From Sarcocystis neurona (Eukaryota; Apicomplexa; Conoidasida; Eucoccidiorida; Sarcocystidae), in assembly GCA_000727475.1 (NCBI GenBank), contig KL647302.1, positions 809,449 through 873,448 on the forward strand: 64,000 nucleotides of DNA, written 5' to 3'. Below are positions 39,101 through 46,472 of the stretch, piece by piece. The notes below the pieces were generated by a model. That model searched no databases and had not been told where the DNA came from. It saw nothing but the letters and a program-made list of their open reading frames with translations. Within the stretch, counting starts at the first letter, position 1. Each line of letters opens with the position of its first letter. A program made the position numbers and the translations under genes.

Positions 39101-39420
39101 GCAAATACACAACCACGCATGTACCGGAAGACGGTTGTGACAGAAGTTGAAGAGGCGCGGGGGTGCAGTCTCGCTGCGCATAGCAGACAACGAACAAGAC
39201 GCGGACGCTCACAAGGAACGTATATATGTCTGCCGGCACACCTGTGCAGACGACTGTGCACTTGGGTGCGAGTAAAATTCGAAAACACATGCACACGTAT
39301 AACAGAGAACAACGGGGACCCGGCCGTCAAGGCTCTCTCCAGTACACAGATCAATCCCGGACGCAGGAGATCGACCGAGCCGAGTCGCAAGCGCTTCAGT
39401 TGTCTGCGTACCCCTTCTAG
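12764..39420 (-). CDS. giant intron-rich gene, helical-repeat-like protein (span; one gene or 2-3 in tandem)
   Basis: Not recognised. About two dozen minus-strand exons spread over some 26 kb share one style: Leu/Ala/Val-rich amphipathic helices resembling HEAT or ARM solenoids, broken by Gln/Ala/Ser/Pro insertions. Frame continuity is strongest from 20,236 to 13,332, where eight successive junctions match in phase, and from 28,461 to 25,249, where four match. Introns run from 31 to about 1,500 bases and carry microsatellites. A possible stop at 29,045 and unresolved joins near 21.4-21.7, 24.3 and 31.2 kb leave room for two or three genes in tandem. The 5' end is unclear; candidate first Met codons lie at 38,861 and further right. 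No signal peptide, kinase, GTPase or zinc motif is visible. A large scaffold of solenoid type is inference only. Confidence 0.55.
14314..14565 (-). CDS. giant gene: exon
   Basis: Acceptor CTTTCTCTGCGTCAG ends at 14566; donor ACG|GTAGGT. 252 bases, phase 0 on both sides. It codes a Leu-rich helical stretch that includes TWTAFQLLQSETYLAERTML. Confidence 0.65.
15600..15768 (-). CDS. giant gene: exon
   Basis: Acceptor GCTCTGCAG ends at 15769; donor ATT|GTAAGT. It enters in phase 2 and leaves in phase 0, fitting both neighbours. The product contains LESILSLLLKEKRFLAG. Confidence 0.6.
16377..16450 (-). CDS. giant gene: short exon
   Basis: Acceptor CTGCGCAG ends at 16451; donor CG|GTAAGT. 74 bases, coding VTMLLWAVTVMPQPKPDILF and a few more residues. 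The phases agree with the exons at 17,572 and 15,768. Confidence 0.6.
17572..17908 (-). CDS. giant gene: exon
   Basis: Acceptor GGAAAACAG ends at 17909; donor TAT|GTGCGT. 337 bases. Gly/Val/Ala-rich start, then a helical end with AVLCWMWRLAYGAVKELWRA. The upstream intron is only 31 bases if the model is right. Confidence 0.6.
17940..18125 (-). CDS. giant gene: exon
   Basis: Acceptor GTGTGACTAG ends at 18126; donor AG|GTGTTT. 186 bases, phase 2 in and out. Codes EHACMHLRRLPEIAEGEQCR followed by an acidic stretch. Confidence 0.55.
18353..18761 (-). CDS. giant gene: exon
   Basis: Acceptor TACGGCAG ends at 18762 (or CTGCAG 15 bases later, same frame). The donor is CT|GTGCGC at 18352, chosen because it alone matches the next phase; GTAGGA at 18330 is an alternative. 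Leu-rich helices flank a Gln/Arg/Glu linker. Confidence 0.55.
18850..20155. repeat. degenerate ACT/TAC trinucleotide tract, intronic
   Basis: About 1.3 kb made largely of ACT, CTA, TAC and their one-base variants on the plus strand, interrupted by short unique pieces (for example around 19,020-19,060 and 19,200-19,500). It lies wholly inside the intron between exons 20,236 and 18,761 of the giant gene. Plus-strand ORFs through it are Leu/Tyr/Ser-rich by-products of the repeat. Confidence 0.8.
20236..21465 (-). CDS. giant gene: large exon
   Basis: One frame is open from about 21,500 to a GTAAGT donor at 20,235 (phase 1). Helical segments such as ELLLQMLSGAPAAVREKFFP alternate with a Ser/Ala/Gly/Gln insertion (roughly 20,560-20,900). 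The right boundary is uncertain because two other frames are also protein-like at 21,400-21,500. Confidence 0.65.
21583..21697 (-). CDS. giant gene: probable exon, frame uncertain
   Basis: Acceptor CTCGATCAG ends at 21698; donor GGAA|GTATGT. Two frames are plausible: one reads ALAWGVLSRVCLFDGRTRAM, the other ends with KPSRLLEELATGPELE. The second joins well to a short helical piece just after it, but needs a different upstream phase. Confidence 0.45.
21907..23778 (-). CDS. giant gene: large exon with Ala/Ser-rich insertions
   Basis: Acceptor ending GCTGCTGCAG at 23779; donor ACG|GTAGGC at 21906; 1,872 bases, phase 0 at both ends. It begins with a helix containing SSLKLDILELLGTWCFRTFL, then long Ala/Ser/Gly/Pro insertions, and ends with a basic Leu/Ala helix. 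The surrounding ORF is open for 691 codons. Confidence 0.7.
24270..24345 (-). CDS. giant gene: probable short exon
   Basis: The minus frame reads EFFDAPQHDEQELLLTGEQH and a basic tail. It is charged and protein-like in a stretch otherwise of microsatellite character. Acceptor and donor are uncertain. Confidence 0.35.
24960..25249 (-). CDS. giant gene: exon (possibly two exons)
   Basis: Acceptor GTACACAG ends at 25250 and matches the phase left by 25,760. The frame reads through NKLKERPTPGKAGYAACLLA to a possible donor at 25,050. A 24-base in-frame stretch of intron appearance then leads to a second piece ending in a Val/Leu/Ser helix. The left end is approximate. Confidence 0.5.
25760..25818 (-). 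CDS. giant gene: short exon
   Basis: Acceptor GTATTCACAG ends at 25819; donor AC|GTACTG. 59 bases coding KGVAVTPEDWTCAGWRRET. The phases match the exons at 26,206 and 25,249. Confidence 0.45.
25855..25960. repeat. TCTA tetranucleotide microsatellite
   Basis: Degenerate TCTA/TATC repeat on the plus strand, directly beside the short exon at 25,818 and within an intron of the giant gene. Confidence 0.8.
26206..26568 (-). CDS. giant gene: exon
   Basis: Acceptor CTTTCTTGTTCAG ends at 26569; donor GAA|GTGCAC. 363 bases, phase 0 on both sides. Helical content includes LNQVFRHIRTLTEVWYMAAV and QLLAIQQVLRTAG. Among the clearest exons in the region. Confidence 0.65.
27140..27433 (-). CDS. giant gene: exon
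   Basis: Acceptor GGCTCCTTTTTCAG ends at 27434 with a strong Py tract; donor CTG|GTGTGT. 294 bases, phase 0 on both sides. Contains FQKMQEHIFHIAPFPAEGSK. A longer ORF in another frame (26,988-27,509) is Arg/Ala/Pro-rich and judged a shadow. Confidence 0.6.
28378..28461 (-). CDS. giant gene: probable short exon
   Basis: Acceptor CACGTCAG ends at 28462; donor CAG|GTGGAT. 84 bases, phase 0 on both sides, fitting the exon at 27,433. The product is polar: TAALGQGRFTERAERSEHGQ. Confidence 0.45.
28540..28925. repeat. CA/TA-rich microsatellite block
   Basis: Alternating purine-pyrimidine sequence of CA, TA and TACA runs on the plus strand, including pure TA runs near 28,674-28,692 and 28,878-28,920. 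Overlapping ORFs of both strands are Tyr/Ile/Thr-rich artefacts. Confidence 0.8.
29090..30133 (-). CDS. giant gene: large exon (or terminal exon)
   Basis: Acceptor GGTAATGCAG ends at 30134 (phase 0). The frame is open for over 340 codons: a helix with DDVYAHMGRLRVHDLASLAC, a Gln-rich stretch, then helical segments such as LLEGLIGAWNLFGDTLASLQ and a Leu/Tyr/Ala C-terminal part. Either it ends at a phase-0 GTGAAG donor near 29,083 or it is a true terminal exon with TAG at 29,045. Confidence 0.65.
30955..31326 (-). CDS. giant gene: exon segments in two frames
   Basis: Acceptor GCACACAG ends at 31327, phase 0, matching the exon at 31,461, and reads INEVFELPSRSVWRTKREAD. About 150 bases later a different frame reads RELVENSKVLYKTWLRVGNQ and runs to a GTAAGA donor near 30,955. 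The change of frame needs a very short intron or reflects a sequence error. Confidence 0.45.
31461..32070 (-). CDS. giant gene: exon
   Basis: Preceded by a very strong Py tract ending AATTTCAG at 32,071; donor CAC|GTAAGT. 610 bases, phase 2 in and 0 out. Starts FSWLATLIPTLRGSALVMYD, has an Ala/Pro/Thr-rich middle, ends with a helix containing LLSCWHELWCRMQLS. Confidence 0.65.
32304..32700 (+). CDS. possible small plus-strand gene nested in the giant gene
   Basis: Not recognised. From an ATG at 32,304 the frame reads MSTSNVANILDSLWERAKFD (from a second Met at 32,337). A donor at about 32,408 and acceptor CCTAG ending at 32,498 would join in phase to EAGLSEEEMMQGLLWPAGSF and run to TAG at 32,700. 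The residues are balanced and helix-like. The antisense minus frame is also open but Ser/Ala/Arg-rich. It lies in a minus-strand intron (between 33,004 and 32,070), so nesting or an antisense artefact must be considered. Confidence 0.4.
32900..33003 (-). CDS. giant gene: probable exon
   Basis: Acceptor CACCTAACTTAG ends at about 33,004. The frame reads EDAAYMSGLLVEALRLDDDV and continues about ten residues; the donor is not resolved. Typical solenoid-like helix. Confidence 0.4.
33467..33873 (-). CDS. giant gene: exon
   Basis: Acceptor GGCTGCTTGCAG near 33,874 follows a Py-rich stretch; donor GC|GTAAGT at 33,466. The frame reads FPRFVAFMRSALPTFPHFFG, then a Ser/Pro/Ala-rich linker. A plus ORF across the same bases is Arg/Lys-rich and lacks splice support. 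Confidence 0.55.
34528..34598 (-). CDS. giant gene: probable short exon
   Basis: Acceptor CCGTTCTTTGCAG is strong. The frame reads EWRPPFTAVLSADNVRQHCL to a GTGTAT donor. Another protein-like minus stretch (SLWQRLVCDAERQYVSVWRA) lies just upstream near 34,790-34,870. Confidence 0.4.
35580..38153 (-). CDS. giant gene: large Gln/Ala/Ser-rich exon
   Basis: The frame is open for over 1,000 codons; the reliable part starts near an acceptor at about 38,154 (or TTGCAG at 38,100) and ends CTG|GTAGGC at 35,579. Helices (TPLRLFGAICLQQRLLSHAA; RLMKVARANLLLAVYADLFL) alternate with Gln runs, a 7-residue repeat and a long Ala/Ser/Pro region. CAG-type runs are on the coding strand. The last helix precedes the donor. 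Confidence 0.7.
37808..37897 (-). repeat. 21-base tandem repeat coding LPLQQQH
   Basis: Four near-perfect 21-base units give the peptide LPLQQQH four times inside the Gln-rich exon. One unit differs by a single base. Confidence 0.8.
38700..38861 (-). CDS. possible 5' exon of the giant gene
   Basis: From an ATG at 38,861 the frame reads MGLEGLNPGAVELARRRTGS and on through a polar stretch ending near 38,700. It could be the first coding exon or an internal exon (AG at 38,854 or nearby). The same bases resemble a tRNA D-arm and B box, which I treat as coincidence. Confidence 0.35.
39240..39415 (-). CDS. possible exon upstream in the giant gene
   Basis: Acceptor TTCCCTGTTTGTCTAG near 39,416 has a good Py tract. 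The frame reads RRQLKRLRLGSVDLLRPGLI and continues to a CACAG|GTGTGC donor. The phase relation to its neighbours is unresolved. Confidence 0.4.
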
Positions 39421-40224
39421 ACAAACAGGGAACGTGGTGTCTCGGCTGGACACTTAGGTCACGGCAACGCGTATCCAGCTGAAGGCGTGTACTGACGTGA
39501 GTGGAAGCGCGGAAAAAGGCTGCACGTGTGCACCCCTTGCATGCAACCACCTCCTCGTATCACAGCGACACAGAGCTACCGGCCCACACGTCGCAGTCGC
39601 TTGAGACCTCGACACCGCACACACGCGTGTACGCATATGTACTTGTACACTTCGTATATGCGCATCTGCTGCTCGCGCTGCTATGTACTGAACTGCATCA
39701 CTGCTGTACATATGGTCACGCAGAAGGACACGTATGTGCACTTACACTTGCTCAGCCGTACCGACGTACGCATTTGTACGGACGTACGTACACGTCCTGA
39801 CGGGACGTACCTTTATCTTATACATACGCCTCCACACAGGCGCGCGTATACGGACTGACCCTACGTGTGTTCAGTACGCATACATACCGACGCGTGTACA
39901 GGCCCTGATCTTTTTGCAAGTCAAGACACACGCGTGACGGGAAGTCTGGGGGATGTGTACGGCCTTTGACGAACAAGGAAAGCTAAGAAAAAAATGCGAG
40001 GCCCGGGTGGCTTTCCGCATCTATTAAAGCATCACACGTGTGGGCAGTTGAAGACAGTAGCAGGTTTTACTCCGCCAAGAAACAAAGGTTCAGTATGTCT
40101 GCATGTCCAGACTTCCGGCACACTCCAGCTGGGACGGAAAAGCGCATGAACCGCAAGTAATGTCAGAAACAGCCCTGCTGTACACATTCTTCCTAAAGAA
40201 GTCCAACGAAATAAGAGGCCCGTC

Positions 40225-40746
40225 TTGAACGATAAGAAGATACTTTTGCTCAGTACCTGCAGAGGCGCTGCTGTTGCTGCGCGCGTGGTGGCCGGCAGCA
40301 GCAGCGTCACGTCCTGTCGTGCACCTGCTGCGGGGGCGCCGGCAGCGCGCGTCAAACGCGCCGCAGCCTCCATGACATCCCGCCTGCACCACTTCACACA
40401 GCTGAACTCCCAGCAGCGACAGCAGGGGAAAGAAGCACCAGCGACAGCAGCAGCACCAGCGGCAGCAGCAGCACCAGCGGCAGCAGCAGCACCAGCGGCA
40501 GCAGCAGCACCAGCGGTAGCAGCAGCACCAGCGCCTGTAACGCAGCCTACAGGAGCATCAGCTGGGAAAGCAGTGTCAGCAGCGCGAGCTTCGGCAGCAG
40601 AAGCCCCGCCAGCTGCAGCTGCAGCAGCTGCAGCAGCAGCAGCCGCAGCACCAACAAATCCGCCGCAACCGGTGGGGAGGGAGACGTTTGCCAAGAGAAG
40701 CGGAAGACGAGTGAAAAGGGACGTAAATGCCAGTCGCACTGCATAA
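40225..40746 (+). CDS. Ala/Pro-repeat protein, plus strand
   Basis: Not recognised. The plus frame carries a polar stretch (MTSRLHHFTQLNSQQRQQGK), a six-residue Ala/Pro repeat, an Ala run and a basic C-terminus (ETFAKRSGRRVKRDVNASR), ending in TAA after 40,740. The minus frame is also open (Gly/Ala, then Cys-rich). I prefer plus because in this window CAG-type runs lie on the coding strand, and here they are on plus. A CAG|GTACTG donor-like site on minus at 40,256 is the main counter-evidence. Confidence 0.4.
   Translation: MNDKKILLLSTCRGAAVAARVVAGSSSVTSCRAPAAGAPAARVKRAAASMTSRLHHFTQLNSQQRQQGKEAPATAAAPAAAAAPAAAAAPAAAAAPAVAAAPAPVTQPTGASAGKAVSAARASAAEAPPAAAAAAAAAAAAAPTNPPQPVGRETFAKRSGRRVKRDVNASRTA
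40441..40530 (+). repeat. 18-base tandem repeat, five copies, coding an Ala/Pro hexapeptide
   Basis: Five 18-base units of the type GCGGCAGCAGCAGCACCA, with single-base changes in the first and last. Translated on plus it gives Ala-rich hexapeptides ending in Pro. Confidence 0.85.
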
Positions 40747-40969
40747 CCTCATCACGGCCAAAAGGGCGTCCGCACTTGCCTTTCCACAGTACGACATCGC
40801 CCACGTAGTTCTACGAAAGGTTTATTACTGGGTTCCTCTCAAACCTTACGCAAAGCTACGCACATACACAGCTATGTAGATACCTGTGAAACCTACAAGT
40901 TTACAATTCCGTGTACGTACGCACTCGACGAGATGTCCATCTACATTATATATATTATAGACGGAGATA

Positions 40970-41032
40970 TATACGTACATACAAATATATATATATATAT
41001 ATATGTAAAGACACACACACACACACACGATC
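40970..41032. repeat. TA and AC microsatellites
   Basis: A TA run near 40,985-41,005 is followed by a run of AC at about 41,011-41,030. Confidence 0.75.
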
Positions 41033-41271
41033 AGAACAAGGGACAGGTCAGAAGACCACGTACAAGTCGCAAGCGCGGATCTGCGGCAACAAGAGCTATG
41101 TCAGCTTTATGCATTCGCCAAGCCCTTTCCAAGCACAAGGCTCCTTCGGCCGAAAACAGTCTTTAAGCTTGAGCTGCACGGGGATGGCTTCCACTTTCAG
41201 AAATAACAAGAAATTACGCCTGCAGGAGGTAGTTGCCGTCAGCTTGGAGACGGTTATATCTGTAGAGCTAC

Positions 41272-41538
41272 GTGTGCACCCCATCCATTGAGACAAACAC
41301 AGCTAGTACAGGCTTGAAGTGTGCCATGGAGAAAGCCAACCTGCAATCCTCTGGCTACCCTACAAACGGCACTACGTTGACAGAAAGGCGCGCCGGGGCG
41401 GCACCATACACGGCGTCCGCGCAGAATGTTGCTAATGAAGGAAGTCGATACTACCAGTCAGCAGTTGAGGTAACCTTGAAGAACCGATCAAAACCCGACT
41501 TTAGCTCCAGTGCAGGAAGAGGAAAACAAAGCCCGTAG
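41272..41538 (+). CDS. exon-like ORF, possible surface-antigen-like fragment
   Basis: The frame is open to TAG at 41,538 with balanced composition (LKCAMEKANLQSSGYPTNGT near its start, then an Asn/Ser-rich polar part). The Cys followed by an Asn/Ala motif and a Gly-Tyr-Pro loosely recalls the N-terminal pattern of Eimeria TA4-type antigens. That is a weak, memory-based comparison. An acceptor-like CCTGCAG lies at 41,226. Confidence 0.3.
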   Translation: MCTPSIETNTASTGLKCAMEKANLQSSGYPTNGTTLTERRAGAAPYTASAQNVANEGSRYYQSAVEVTLKNRSKPDFSSSAGRGKQSP

Positions 41539-41539
41539 T

Positions 41540-42747
41540 ACATCGAGATTCGAGTTCACGCTGTAGTCAAACGGCCGCGTGAGAAACTATAAGCGCAACA
41601 CAATAGCTTCCGGCAAAAAATGCCAAAGATACATACGTACGACGCCGCAGACAGAAAACTCTTAGCAGGCACGCGAGTGCAACATTGCACGCTGTAGGTC
41701 CACTGTGAGCTTTACGCATACGCACATTACATATACATATACATATATATATATATATGTGTACCTATACATCTTTTGATATGTAGAAATACGTTTACAC
41801 GCGTGTATATAGTTAAGAAGAGAAGGTCCTAACAAAGAGTTGTCTTCTTTCAAGAATATGAGTAAGGTCGACGGCGCAAATATTTATAGAGTGAGGTTCA
41901 ACATGACAAGGCGCAGCATGCTCGAGAAACGCAGCACGGAAGTATACATCTCTATATATATATGTATATGTGTATTATAATTAAACAAGAGTGGGGAACG
42001 CAGACTGAAAGAAAGGGAGACAAAGGATTCAACACGGACTGGCGTCGCGTTTCCGCCTACTTGCGATGGCGAGAAATACGTGCAAAAAAAAGAAAGCCGC
42101 ACAGAGCTGAGTGTACGTACACTAGAAAAGCCGCCTTTCAAGCGGGCTCGAGGTTCTCAAACGGCGAATCAACACGGTGTAACAAATCGACCGCCACAAT
42201 GGTCTACAATAAGTATGAGTAGAGAGATATATTCAGCCAGGATTATGCACACTTACTCTTCTAAACGCACGTACGTACGCTCAAACTTGAATGCCAGACA
42301 GGCGCAGAAACCCTTGGAATGGCAAATCACGCGTGCGTAGCCGGTACATGATACACACGAGCATGCGGTACGATTCGCCTGTTAAGTGATACCAGACACG
42401 CCGCCGAAAGGAAATACGTCCAACGCCACTTGAGACGGTGTGCCTGGTAGAGTGACACACGATGCGGGCCTCACCTCCGCGTCTGATGATTGTGCGTGCA
42501 CGAGTGCTAATTCGACGGAAGGATCTAGAAAACGCAATTTCTGCGCATAAACACATGCGGCGAGTCGTCCTGAATTTACGTCTGCAAAGCTGTTTGTGCA
42601 GATGGACTGCCTGTTAACGCACATAACTGAGGCAGCACCAGCGGCGAGCCCGCCCGCCCGCAGAGGCCTTTTGCGGGAGAGGTTTCCGGAGGACGAAGAC
42701 TTCCGCCGCACGAGTACGTCCGAACTCACAGGAACCACAACCTTCTG
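41540..42747. other. spacer without a recognised gene
   Basis: It contains a TA run near 41,725-41,760. ORFs on both strands are short and show no good splice context. Confidence 0.4.
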
Positions 42748-43285
42748 GTGGCATGCATCTCTCAGACTCAAAATTTCAATGCTAGAACCAATTCCGCAGC
42801 TGCTCTGAGACTGCCACCATGCATGCGAAAATTTACCAGCTGCACTGCAGTTGACCCCACAACCAGCTGTTCAGACAGCCTGTGCCGCAATGAGACAGCA
42901 GCAGCAACCCACCAATGTTCCATGCAGGATTACATGGACTACCGCTAAACTACGTAGTGAGATATTAAGTTCTTCTTCTCATTTAGTATATTCTTCCCCA
43001 TGTCAAACCACAATGACCTTGTACGCTTGCATTGACAACAGGAGGAACGCTAGCTACAGAGCGCCTGCGGTGACCGCCCCCGTCATTGACGAAGACAGCA
43101 TGCAGAGGAGCGGCGGTGGTCCGCGTCGGCTGCGAGAAGAAAGGCCCTCCTTCAATGCTTGTTGTTGCGTCACCAGCATCGGGGAAATACGTAGACATCA
43201 CAGACAAGCAAAGATGAGACAGCGTTACACGCGGCACGTCTACAACACAATAACTCGTGCATACATATGCGGAACACACACATAA
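42748..43285 (+). CDS. exon-like plus-strand ORFs, Cys-rich
   Basis: Two overlapping plus frames look protein-like: one with ARTNSAAALRLPPCMRKFTS and several Cys (to 42,948), the next with TTMTLYACIDNRRNASYRAP (to 43,285). They may be two exons of one secreted protein; no reliable splice sites were found. Confidence 0.25.
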
Positions 43286-43735
43286 ATGGCTGCAGTAATG
43301 CGTCTGTATGGGGATACAGACAGAAAGGGAGACAGTGGATACACACGTGTTTGTGTACAGAAACGCAGCTGCGAACACTTGTAAGTGGACTTCGAGAGGG
43401 GTATACAGATAAATGAAATGTAAACAAGTCTGTCTCTGGAGAACCGTAGGAACAACACTTGCGTGGGATCATGTGTTCCTACGCATACAGTTTTGTGCAG
43501 TGTACATAACGCGGGAAGTACAAGCGCGGCGCACTACATTCTGGACACGATTAGACACAATATCATCTGTTCGCACACGCACACTTTCTGTACGATTGCA
43601 ACTACCTACGTGGACGTCGTATAGGTATAGCCGTGAGTGTTACAGCACTGTGGTGAGCTTTCTGAAGGCATTTAAGTCTCTAGCACTCTTGGGGCGTGCC
43701 CTCCGGTTATGCTCTGCGGTAGACCTCATCGGTTG

Positions 43736-44089
43736 TCAAGTGACACGGTGCTGCTTCCCTGGACCCCTCTGTGAATTCGTAAGACATCTCGGTCGTTCAC
43801 TTGCTAAAGGCTCGTTCTCTAGTGCGACTACGTTTTTCTCGTACGCCGACTGCGCTGTGTCCCCCATGTATGCTTCGATGTCACCTGGCAAGCTGTTATC
43901 ATTGGTGTGGCCGGCGACAAAAAGATAGGTAGTCCCGAAATGGATCCTTGCATAGGAGTCGTGCACCACGGAGCACGATTCCGGCTTCTCGGTCTCGGCA
44001 TTTCTCTTCCTCGAAGCTCCGTCAAACGAAAAGGATCTCAGCATGCAGGATGACGCTTCCACAAGGATCATCAGAATTTTCTTAAGCAT
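43736..44089 (-). CDS. hypothetical protein of 117 residues, exon or small gene
   Basis: Not recognised. From ATG 44,089 to TGA 43,736 without interruption. A Lys-Lys start is followed by a modest hydrophobic stretch (MLKKILMILVEASSCMLRSF) that could be a weak signal sequence, then a polar, well-mixed sequence with FGTTYLFVAGHTNDNSLPGD and three Cys. The antisense plus ORF (43,413-43,928) is less protein-like here. It could also be a downstream exon of the minus ORF at 44.4-45.0 kb. Confidence 0.45.
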   Translation of the reverse strand: MLKKILMILVEASSCMLRSFSFDGASRKRNAETEKPESCSVVHDSYARIHFGTTYLFVAGHTNDNSLPGDIEAYMGDTAQSAYEKNVVALENEPLASERPRCLTNSQRGPGKQHRVT

Positions 44090-44437
44090 ACATCAAAAAG
44101 CTCTGGAATGCTTCCTTCTGCTTCCTTCCACGTCAAGTATTGGTCCGCGTAGGAGTCAAGTGCATTAGTCTGAGTGCCGGGTGCTACATTTTCCACGCAT
44201 ATGACACACAATTCTTTTCGAACGTGCGTTTTCCGCTTGAGGCGCAGTGACTTTCAATACCATCCTGCGTCATCATACGGCGTGCCAGCTGCCTCTCTTC
44301 CGCTAAGCCGCCCGGCAAGCATACCCGCAAAGACACTGAAACGATTTCGGGTTTTGACAGGGATACATAGGGTCAAATACTTTTACTTGCTTGCATACGT
44401 CCTCAATATTCAGTTCACGAACAAGTCGGCGGGGTAC

Positions 44438-45040
44438 CTAGTAGTCCAATGTGTGAGTCCCGTGTCGCACGTATGTACTGCTGGCCCCCCACCAGAGGTT
44501 AACAAGACCAACACTGCCTGCGTGGATGTGGTCAATGATGGGCGACCAGTTTAGTTTTACGGGCAGGATTGTACGAATTGGGGTATGTGATACTGCACAC
44601 ATACCAAGCGTGCGATAACACATCCCGGCACGGCGTGCCCTGGGAGACGTCTTATCACGCGAACATGTCGCGTTGCATGTGTCGAAGGTACGAGACCTCC
44701 AGTGCGTAAGCCACTTTCGGCGCTCAACGGATACAAGTGTGCCCACGAATCCGGATTTCCGTTCCTGACAACCCATCTCTAAGAATGTCTCGCGTGTGTA
44801 GACTAGCAAATGACGCATTCCTTTCGTTTCCGCTGTCAGCACGTACAACGCACGAGGGCACGACGGCGACTTAACAAACCCTGGATTGTCATAAAAACTC
44901 ACGTAAGCCGCGCAAATGTATGGAGTGTTGCGAGAGCCGCGCAGCCTCCCCCACTCTGATCGTACTCGCACGCTTCTACACCGACAGGATATATATCTCA
45001 GGCTTCCCACTGCTACGTGTCCTTCCCTCTGTGTATGCAC
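44438..45040 (-). CDS. possible surface-antigen-like ORF
   Basis: Open for 200 codons. The stretch AAYVSFYDNPGFVKSPSCPR, followed by a Val/Leu/Thr strand (ALYVLTAETKGMRHLLVYT), resembles in order the region of Eimeria TA4-type antigens where a V-S-F strand and an Asn-Pro precede a Cys and two further strands. This rests on memory of the family. A GTGAGT inside (just after AAY) may be a donor, in which case the ORF would be split. Confidence 0.35.
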   Translation of the reverse strand: MHTQREGHVAVGSLRYISCRCRSVRVRSEWGRLRGSRNTPYICAAYVSFYDNPGFVKSPSCPRALYVLTAETKGMRHLLVYTRETFLEMGCQERKSGFVGTLVSVERRKWLTHWRSRTFDTCNATCSRDKTSPRARRAGMCYRTLGMCAVSHTPIRTILPVKLNWSPIIDHIHAGSVGLVNLWWGASSTYVRHGTHTLDY

Positions 45041-45451
45041 ACAATTACCAACTTACAGAAATCCTGTGTTAACTTGCGCAGTCGCCGTAGTGCATTGGAG
45101 AATTCCTGTTTTTCGCGTGCGGAGGTGCGTGTAGTCTGTGCCGCTTAACCCTACAATTACTCAGAGAAAGTAAATCAATAAGACCGTCTTTAAAAACAAG
45201 TAACATTCAAATTCTATGTGCTCAACACCTGGTATGGGGTACGAGTACACCTGAAGGTCCACCGCTGGTTCACGGAGACCGCTGTGTTTCACCGGTACAA
45301 AATCCTGTTCCGCAGGGTGCGGGCGTTGAATTTTCGGCGCCTGCAGCCCGACTTACATTAGCTCTTGTGAACGACCATCAAAAAAAGACGTACTTCTGTG
45401 CGTGCGAACACGTATGCATGTGTTCGCTTACAGCGACGCGGTCGACTGCAG

Positions 45452-45625
45452 TTACGCGTTTGCCTGCGTGTATGCGGTGCGGTCAACCTTGTGGAGCTGC
45501 TGTGTACATATTCTCGCCAATTTGGTTCTTCTACAGGCATACATCCCTGCGTGTACGACTGCAAGAACTTTTCTACGCCACCGTGGGTATCGGTCCTGAT
45601 CGTCGCATGGATTGGCATTTTACAT
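45452..45625 (+). CDS. exon with a C-terminal hydrophobic segment
   Basis: Acceptor GTCGACTGCAG and donor CAT|GTGAGT bound 174 bases, phase 0 on both sides. Codes a Cys-bearing polar part (GSSTGIHPCVYDCKNF) and a hydrophobic run (WVSVLIVAWIGILH). It may be an early exon of the surface-antigen-like gene downstream. Confidence 0.4.
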
Positions 45626-46472
45626 GTGAGTTTCACCTAGCACAATATTTTCTGGCGCTGGAATATACACGTATGCTGAAGAGTACAGGGGTAAATGTAC
45701 CTCTGCCCACATATACCTGTATGCTTGTACATGGAATATGGAAATATGTACAAGTCAATCGAGCGCCTGAGCACGTCCGCTTGAAACCACTCCACGCATC
45801 GGTGTACGTGAGGCTTCAGCAGGCAGACCTGGAAAATGCACATGCTTTCAGGAGATGATCCTGCATCTCACACGCTCTTCGCAAATGTTAGGACTTGATT
45901 CGCACAGCCGCTCTCATCTCTGAAACTATCCATATTTCACTTTGTGTCCAACTGTTCGCGTCGTCGGCAAGCACACAAGTGCGTCATCGTTTACAGCGTG
46001 CATGCCTACATATCCACAGAAATCTACAACAAGAGCGACAAATACTACGGGGTTTTTCACACATATATACAAGTATCTGCTGGCACGCGTGTCTAATTGT
46101 GCCGTACACACTACGGCAAGTCACGCCTCGCAACGCGATCTTCGACCAAAGGCGTGTAGTGAGACGTAGAAGAGGCCAACATTATTCCACAGAGGCAGGT
46201 GCCAGTGGATGCTATTTTGTGCAGTAGAATCAATGAGCGAACAGACGTTGTGCTCCTCCACAGCTTCACACTTCTCTCTCATACACACACACGTATATCT
46301 CGACTGCACACACTCTCACATTGTTGAACACGCATACACAAAAGTACGTATGCATGCCGTAAATATTTATGACCCTTTAGTGCACGTTGACTCAACCATG
46401 CTCTTGTACTTTCTAGCAGAAGAAACCGACACAAAACGAACGTGCGACGCCAAACAAGGATTTGCAACCGTG

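Noticed and set aside
40032..40739. 235-codon minus ORF with Gly/Ala run and a CAG|GTACTG donor-like end
   Set aside because: The CAG-type runs point to plus as the coding strand and the minus frame turns Cys-rich after the repeat. Kept as the main alternative to the plus call.
43413..43928. 171-codon plus ORF
   Set aside because: It overlaps the better balanced minus ORF 43,736-44,089, has no splice context and is unusually rich in Arg, Leu and Cys.
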